DNA of 6,537 nt, taken from assembly GCA_040878225.1 (NCBI GenBank), contig JBBDMR010000027.1:1-6537 (forward strand). Reading direction: 5' to 3'. The notes under the pieces were generated by a model. The model had not been told where the DNA came from. It did not search any database and worked only from the letters and a program-made list of their open reading frames with translations. The DNA is from MA-ANB-1 sp040878225 (GTDB lineage Bacteria > Actinomycetota > Acidimicrobiia > Spongiisociales > ZC4RG35). Shown in pieces: positions 4,300 to 6,537 of the stretch; position 1 is the stretch's first letter; each line of letters starts with the position of its first letter. Both the position numbers and the translations under genes were made by a program.

Positions 4300-6158
4300 G
4301 AGTTACGTTCCTCCGCACCCGGCCGGCCGAATCGCTGGCCGCGCCCACGGCCACCAGCCGCCGCCGCGAAGGCACCACCACCGTCGAAATGGCTGCCCCG
4401 ACGACAGCCGACCTGCACGCAGCCCGGTCCGGAGGACTGCTCGTGCTTGGCGCGGCTGCCGAACCGGAACCATCCGGTTACATCGTCGGACCTGAATCCG
4501 CACTCGCACTGGCCAAATCCGGAGTGCCGGGATGGCGGATCACGGTCCGCAACGAAGGGCCCCGCGAGGTAGTGCTGGACGCCGTTTCCAGGACCCGTGC
4601 CGCGTTCCTCAGGGTTGGGCGCTCCGAGATCGAGGAGGCTGGAGACCTGGTCTTGCTGCCCGGGCTGGAGACGGTCCTCTCGGTTTTCGTCGATGATGTG
4701 CCTCAGGCCGTCGAAGCTGTGGCCGGGGGCGCGGGAGACCTGCTGCTCAGGGACTGGGACGTAGAGCGGATCGGGGAGCTGCGTGACGCCCTTTCCGACC
4801 ATCAGCTCGTGGAGAGGACTGTCTACCCGATCGGGCTCGAAATCGATATCGCCCGGGCCACCCTGGGTGCTGCCGACTTCGAGACATGGCTGAAGCTGAC
4901 CGATGGCTCCGGGGCGGCCCGGCCCAGGTACGATTGGGCTCCGGGCAAGGACATGGAACTTCCGGTTCCGCAGCTGCGACTGTCGGCCGAGTGGGGTGAC
5001 CGGAGTTGGATTCAGGGCCGCACCGCCCTGGGCCTGGATGGCGCGGGGGAGTTGCGTTCGATCCTGGAGCGTTCACTAGAAGGGCAGCGACCCGACATCG
5101 CGGAACTGCAGAAGCTCTTCGAGGCGCGCGGTGACGGGATCGACGCCATTGCCCACACTGCCGACCTGCTGCGATCGAGGAGTGTTGGGGAGACCGTCAC
5201 CTACGTGGTCAACCGCAACATCAACTACACCAATCTCTGCTATTTCAAGTGCGGGTTCTGCGCCTTCTCCAAAGGCCCGAAGAGCCTGAACCTGAGAGGG
5301 GAACCGTATTTGATGGGCCTCGACGAGATCGTGGCCAAGGCCAGGGAGGCCTGGGACCGCGGGGCGACCGAGGTGACCCTCCAGGGTGGGATCCACCCTG
5401 ACTTCACCGGCAACTTCTATGTCGATGTGGTCAAAGCGATCAAAGAGGACATGCCCGACATGCACATCCACGGGTTTACCCCGCTCGAGGTATGGCAGGG
5501 CGCCGAGACCCTCGGCATACCGGTCCGGCGTTTTCTCGAAGAGCTCAAGGAAGCGGGTCTGGGTTCTCTTCCAGGCACAGCCGCCGAGATTCTCGACGAC
5601 CGAGTGCGTGAGCACCTCTGCCCCGACAAGATCAGGACGTCGCAGTGGGCCGAAGTGATGATCACCGCCCATGAGTTGGGGCTGAGGGCCACCGCCACCA
5701 TCATGTTCGGCCACATCGATGGGCCGAGGTCGTGGGCCAACCACCTCGCAGTGGTCAGACAGATCCAGGAGCGAACCGGAGGGTTCACCGAGATGGTCCC
5801 GCTCCCGTTCGTCCATATGGGATCTCCGATCTACCTTCGAGGCAGGGCCCGTCCCGGCCCCACCTGGGACGAGGCCGTCCTCATCCACGCCGTGTCGCGT
5901 ATCGCCTTCGATGGCCTGATCGACAACATCCAGGCATCGTGGGTGAAACTCGGTCTCGACGGCGGTGCCAGGCTGCTCCAGGCCGGCTGTAACGACATGG
6001 GAGGGACCCTGATGGGAGAGATCATCACCCGGTCGGCAGGGGCCGAACACGGCCAGGAAGTCACCCCAGCCGAGTTCCGGTCCACCATCGAATCGGTGGG
6101 CAGGGTCCCGGTGCTGCGGAACACCGTCTACGAAGCCCTGGAGTCGGCCCTTCCGTAG
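4296..6158 (+). CDS. cofH: FO synthase subunit CofH with a large unknown N-terminal domain
   Basis: CofH is the radical-SAM half of FO synthase that joins a tyrosine-derived radical to 5-amino-6-ribitylamino-uracil. The catalytic part spans about residues 268-620. VTYVVNRNINYTN leads to the cluster cysteines Cys315, Cys319 and Cys322 (CYFKCGFC). Then come EVTLQGGIHPDFTG, HGFTPLEVWQGAETLG, GLGSLPGTAAEILDD, CPDKIRTSQW, TATIMFGHID, GGFTEMVPLPFVHM and NDMGGTLMGEIITR. This part alone matches a full-length CofH, usually about 360 residues. Residues 1-265 are extra. The first 31 are Arg/Thr/Ala-rich and probably unstructured. The rest looks like a folded, strand-rich domain (GWRITVRNEG, LETVLSVFVDD, YPIGLEIDIA, LPVPQLRLSAEW) that I do not recognise. 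The start is the ATG overlapping the cofG stop (ATGA), which implies translational coupling. In most actinobacteria CofG and CofH are one fused protein, FbiC. Confidence 0.93.
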   Translation: MRVTFLRTRPAESLAAPTATSRRREGTTTVEMAAPTTADLHAARSGGLLVLGAAAEPEPSGYIVGPESALALAKSGVPGWRITVRNEGPREVVLDAVSRTRAAFLRVGRSEIEEAGDLVLLPGLETVLSVFVDDVPQAVEAVAGGAGDLLLRDWDVERIGELRDALSDHQLVERTVYPIGLEIDIARATLGAADFETWLKLTDGSGAARPRYDWAPGKDMELPVPQLRLSAEWGDRSWIQGRTALGLDGAGELRSILERSLEGQRPDIAELQKLFEARGDGIDAIAHTADLLRSRSVGETVTYVVNRNINYTNLCYFKCGFCAFSKGPKSLNLRGEPYLMGLDEIVAKAREAWDRGATEVTLQGGIHPDFTGNFYVDVVKAIKEDMPDMHIHGFTPLEVWQGAETLGIPVRRFLEELKEAGLGSLPGTAAEILDDRVREHLCPDKIRTSQWAEVMITAHELGLRATATIMFGHIDGPRSWANHLAVVRQIQERTGGFTEMVPLPFVHMGSPIYLRGRARPGPTWDEAVLIHAVSRIAFDGLIDNIQASWVKLGLDGGARLLQAGCNDMGGTLMGEIITRSAGAEHGQEVTPAEFRSTIESVGRVPVLRNTVYEALESALP

Positions 6159-6183
6159 ACACTGCCCGTGCCTGTTGTATACT
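6156..6183 (+). promoter_or_regulatory. Sigma70-type promoter for the metH transcript
   Basis: TAGACA (6156-6161, five of six to TTGACA) and TATACT (6178-6183, five of six to TATAAT) are 16 bp apart. The -35 box overlaps the TAG stop codon of cofH. Transcription would begin near 6190, only a few bases before the first helix of the SAM riboswitch, as expected for a riboswitch-led message. Confidence 0.75.
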
Positions 6184-6196
6184 GACGGCACGAAGC

Positions 6197-6292
6197 GCTC
6201 ATCTAGAGCGGTGGAGGGACAGGCCCTTTGATACCGCGGCAACCGAGCCATAGAGATATGGAGAACGGTGCCAATGCCTGGAATCGATGAGT
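6197..6292 (+). ncRNA. SAM-I (S-box) riboswitch aptamer
   Basis: The element binds S-adenosylmethionine and lowers expression of methionine genes. Helix P1 is GCTCATC (6197-6203) with GATGAGT (6286-6292). P2 base is GCGGT (6208-6212) with ACCGC (6233-6237), enclosing the hallmark GGAGGGAC...GGCCC and the GAT kink-turn side. The conserved GGCAACC is at 6238-6244. P3 is CCATA with TATGG (6248-6252, 6257-6261) closed by a GAGA tetraloop. The conserved GGTGCCAAT is at 6267-6275. The order and spacing match the S-box class well. It sits between a clear promoter and metH, a classic target. Confidence 0.93.
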
Positions 6293-6353
6293 TGACCTTG
6301 AGCCTCGGCTCGTGGCGCTCACCAGCGTTTCATACGGAACAAGTGAGGAGCCA
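6293..6353 (+). promoter_or_regulatory. Riboswitch expression platform, probably translational
   Basis: The ribosome binding site GTGAG/GAGCC (6343-6352) is complementary, in two adjoining blocks, to CTCAC (6318-6322) and GGCTC (6307-6311). This would hide the AGGAG. The P1 3' strand (TGAGT, 6288-6292) can instead pair with GCTCA (6317-6321), and GAGC (6300-6303) with GCTC (6308-6311), freeing it. Forming P1 with SAM bound would therefore favour the closed state. A weak alternative is a terminator-like stem GGCGCT/AGCGTT (6314-6329) with only a short T run. Confidence 0.5.
6345..6350 (+). promoter_or_regulatory. Shine-Dalgarno of the metH leader ORF
   Basis: GAGGAG three bases before ATG 6354. 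The same AGGAGCCAATG layout is used by the SDR gene at 2371-2381, which supports it as a working start in this genome. metH itself has no comparable site before its ATG at 6401. Confidence 0.6.
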
Positions 6354-6404
6354 ATGAGCCAACCAGTAGACCCCTGCTGTATTGATGTGGCAGCAGCCAG
6401 ATGA
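6354..6404 (+). CDS. 16-residue tandem-Cys leader peptide upstream of metH
   Basis: The short frame reads MSQPVDPCCIDVAAAR and ends at TGA 6402-6404, which overlaps the metH ATG (ATGA, 6401-6404). It has the only good ribosome binding site between the riboswitch and metH (GAGGAG, 6345-6350). metH would be reached by coupled re-initiation. The two adjacent Cys codons (TGC TGT) recall the cysteine-rich leader peptides known before sulfur-metabolism genes in actinobacteria, where cysteine supply tunes downstream expression. Here that role is inference. If translated, the SAM riboswitch would act directly on this frame and only indirectly on metH. It could also simply be a ribosome-loading device with no sensing role. 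Confidence 0.55.
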   Translation: MSQPVDPCCIDVAAAR

Positions 6405-6537
6405 ATGCCTACCTCGACGCGGTCGCCTCTGGAGTTGTCATTTACGACGGTGCCAGCGGCACCAACCTGCAGACTGTCGTGCTGACCGCCGACTACTTCG
6501 GCGCTCCCGACCTCGAAGGCTGCAACGAATTGCTCAA
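6401..6537 (+). CDS. metH: Methionine synthase MetH, 5' part only (cut by window end)
   Basis: The first 45 residues match the N-terminus of cobalamin-dependent methionine synthase, the domain that binds homocysteine and zinc. VIYDGASGTNLQ corresponds to the family's DGAxGTxLQ, followed by LTADYFGAPDLEGCNELL, the family's (D)FGG-LEGCNExL. The enzyme transfers a methyl group from methyltetrahydrofolate through cobalamin to homocysteine. The start is ATG 6401; a TGA lies in frame at 6383 and no other start codon is between. There is no Shine-Dalgarno of its own. The frame runs off the window, so whether all four MetH modules are present cannot be seen. Regulation by the SAM-I riboswitch upstream supports the call. 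Confidence 0.88.
   Translation, partial: MNAYLDAVASGVVIYDGASGTNLQTVVLTADYFGAPDLEGCNELL

Noticed and set aside
4041..4802. Minus-strand frame of 253 codons opposite the cofG end and cofH N-terminus
   Set aside because: It was considered because the CofH extension is unusual. But its composition is low-complexity Gly/Arg/Ser, while the plus frame is in phase with cofH and starts at a clean ATGA overlap.
5076..6251. Long open frame of 391 codons on the minus strand opposite cofH
   Set aside because: It lies fully opposite the strongly conserved CofH radical-SAM region, its product is rich in His/Gly/Arg/Pro with no family look, and it arises from GC-rich third codon positions.
6314..6330. Intrinsic terminator as the riboswitch output
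   Set aside because: The stem has only four Watson-Crick pairs plus two G-U pairs and a three-base T run. Pairing with the ribosome binding site is a better explanation, though the terminator is not excluded.
1..6537. CRISPR array, tRNA/rRNA genes, insertion sequence or phage genes
   Set aside because: No regular direct repeats, no tRNA cloverleaf elements, no transposase or integrase motifs and no terminal inverted repeats were seen.

Overview
The window is high-GC bacterial DNA and most likely comes from an actinobacterium, possibly an Acidimicrobiia-like lineage. The support is GC-rich codon use, AGGAG-type ribosome binding sites, genes for the deazaflavin precursor of coenzyme F420, and a ComB-like protein. 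The taxonomic call is inference; nothing in the window fixes it.

Left part (1-1738, minus strand): a three-gene run reads leftward. In transcription order it holds a universal-stress-protein-like gene (1738-1232), a ComB-family 2-phosphosulfolactate phosphatase-like gene (about 1192-503) and a small unrecognised Cys/His-rich protein (469-95). Beyond it, at the left edge, is a set of nested GC-rich hairpins. Centre (1785-4299 and beyond, plus strand): a flavin-reductase-like gene starts divergently 46 bp away. It is followed by a short-chain dehydrogenase (SDR), then cofG and cofH, the two radical-SAM halves of FO synthase. cofG and cofH are separate genes sharing an ATGA overlap. The cofH product has an N-terminal extension of about 265 residues that I do not recognise. 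Together CofG and CofH would make FO, the chromophore of F420, from a pyrimidine intermediate of riboflavin synthesis and tyrosine. The adjacent flavin/F420-type and NAD(P)-type oxidoreductase genes are plausible redox neighbours, but no functional link is shown.

Right part (6156-6537, plus strand): a good sigma70-type promoter, whose -35 box overlaps the cofH stop codon, leads straight into a SAM-I (S-box) riboswitch aptamer. Next comes a likely translational expression platform. Its Shine-Dalgarno sequence belongs to a 16-codon leader ORF (MSQPVDPCCIDVAAAR) that overlaps the start of metH (cobalamin-dependent methionine synthase, cut by the window end) by ATGA. This is a compact methionine/SAM feedback module, with a tandem-Cys leader peptide as an unexpected extra layer.

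The most unusual points are the leader peptide between riboswitch and metH, the unknown domain fused to CofH, and two genes (comB-like and cofG) whose conserved N-termini extend upstream of any in-frame ATG/GTG/TTG.
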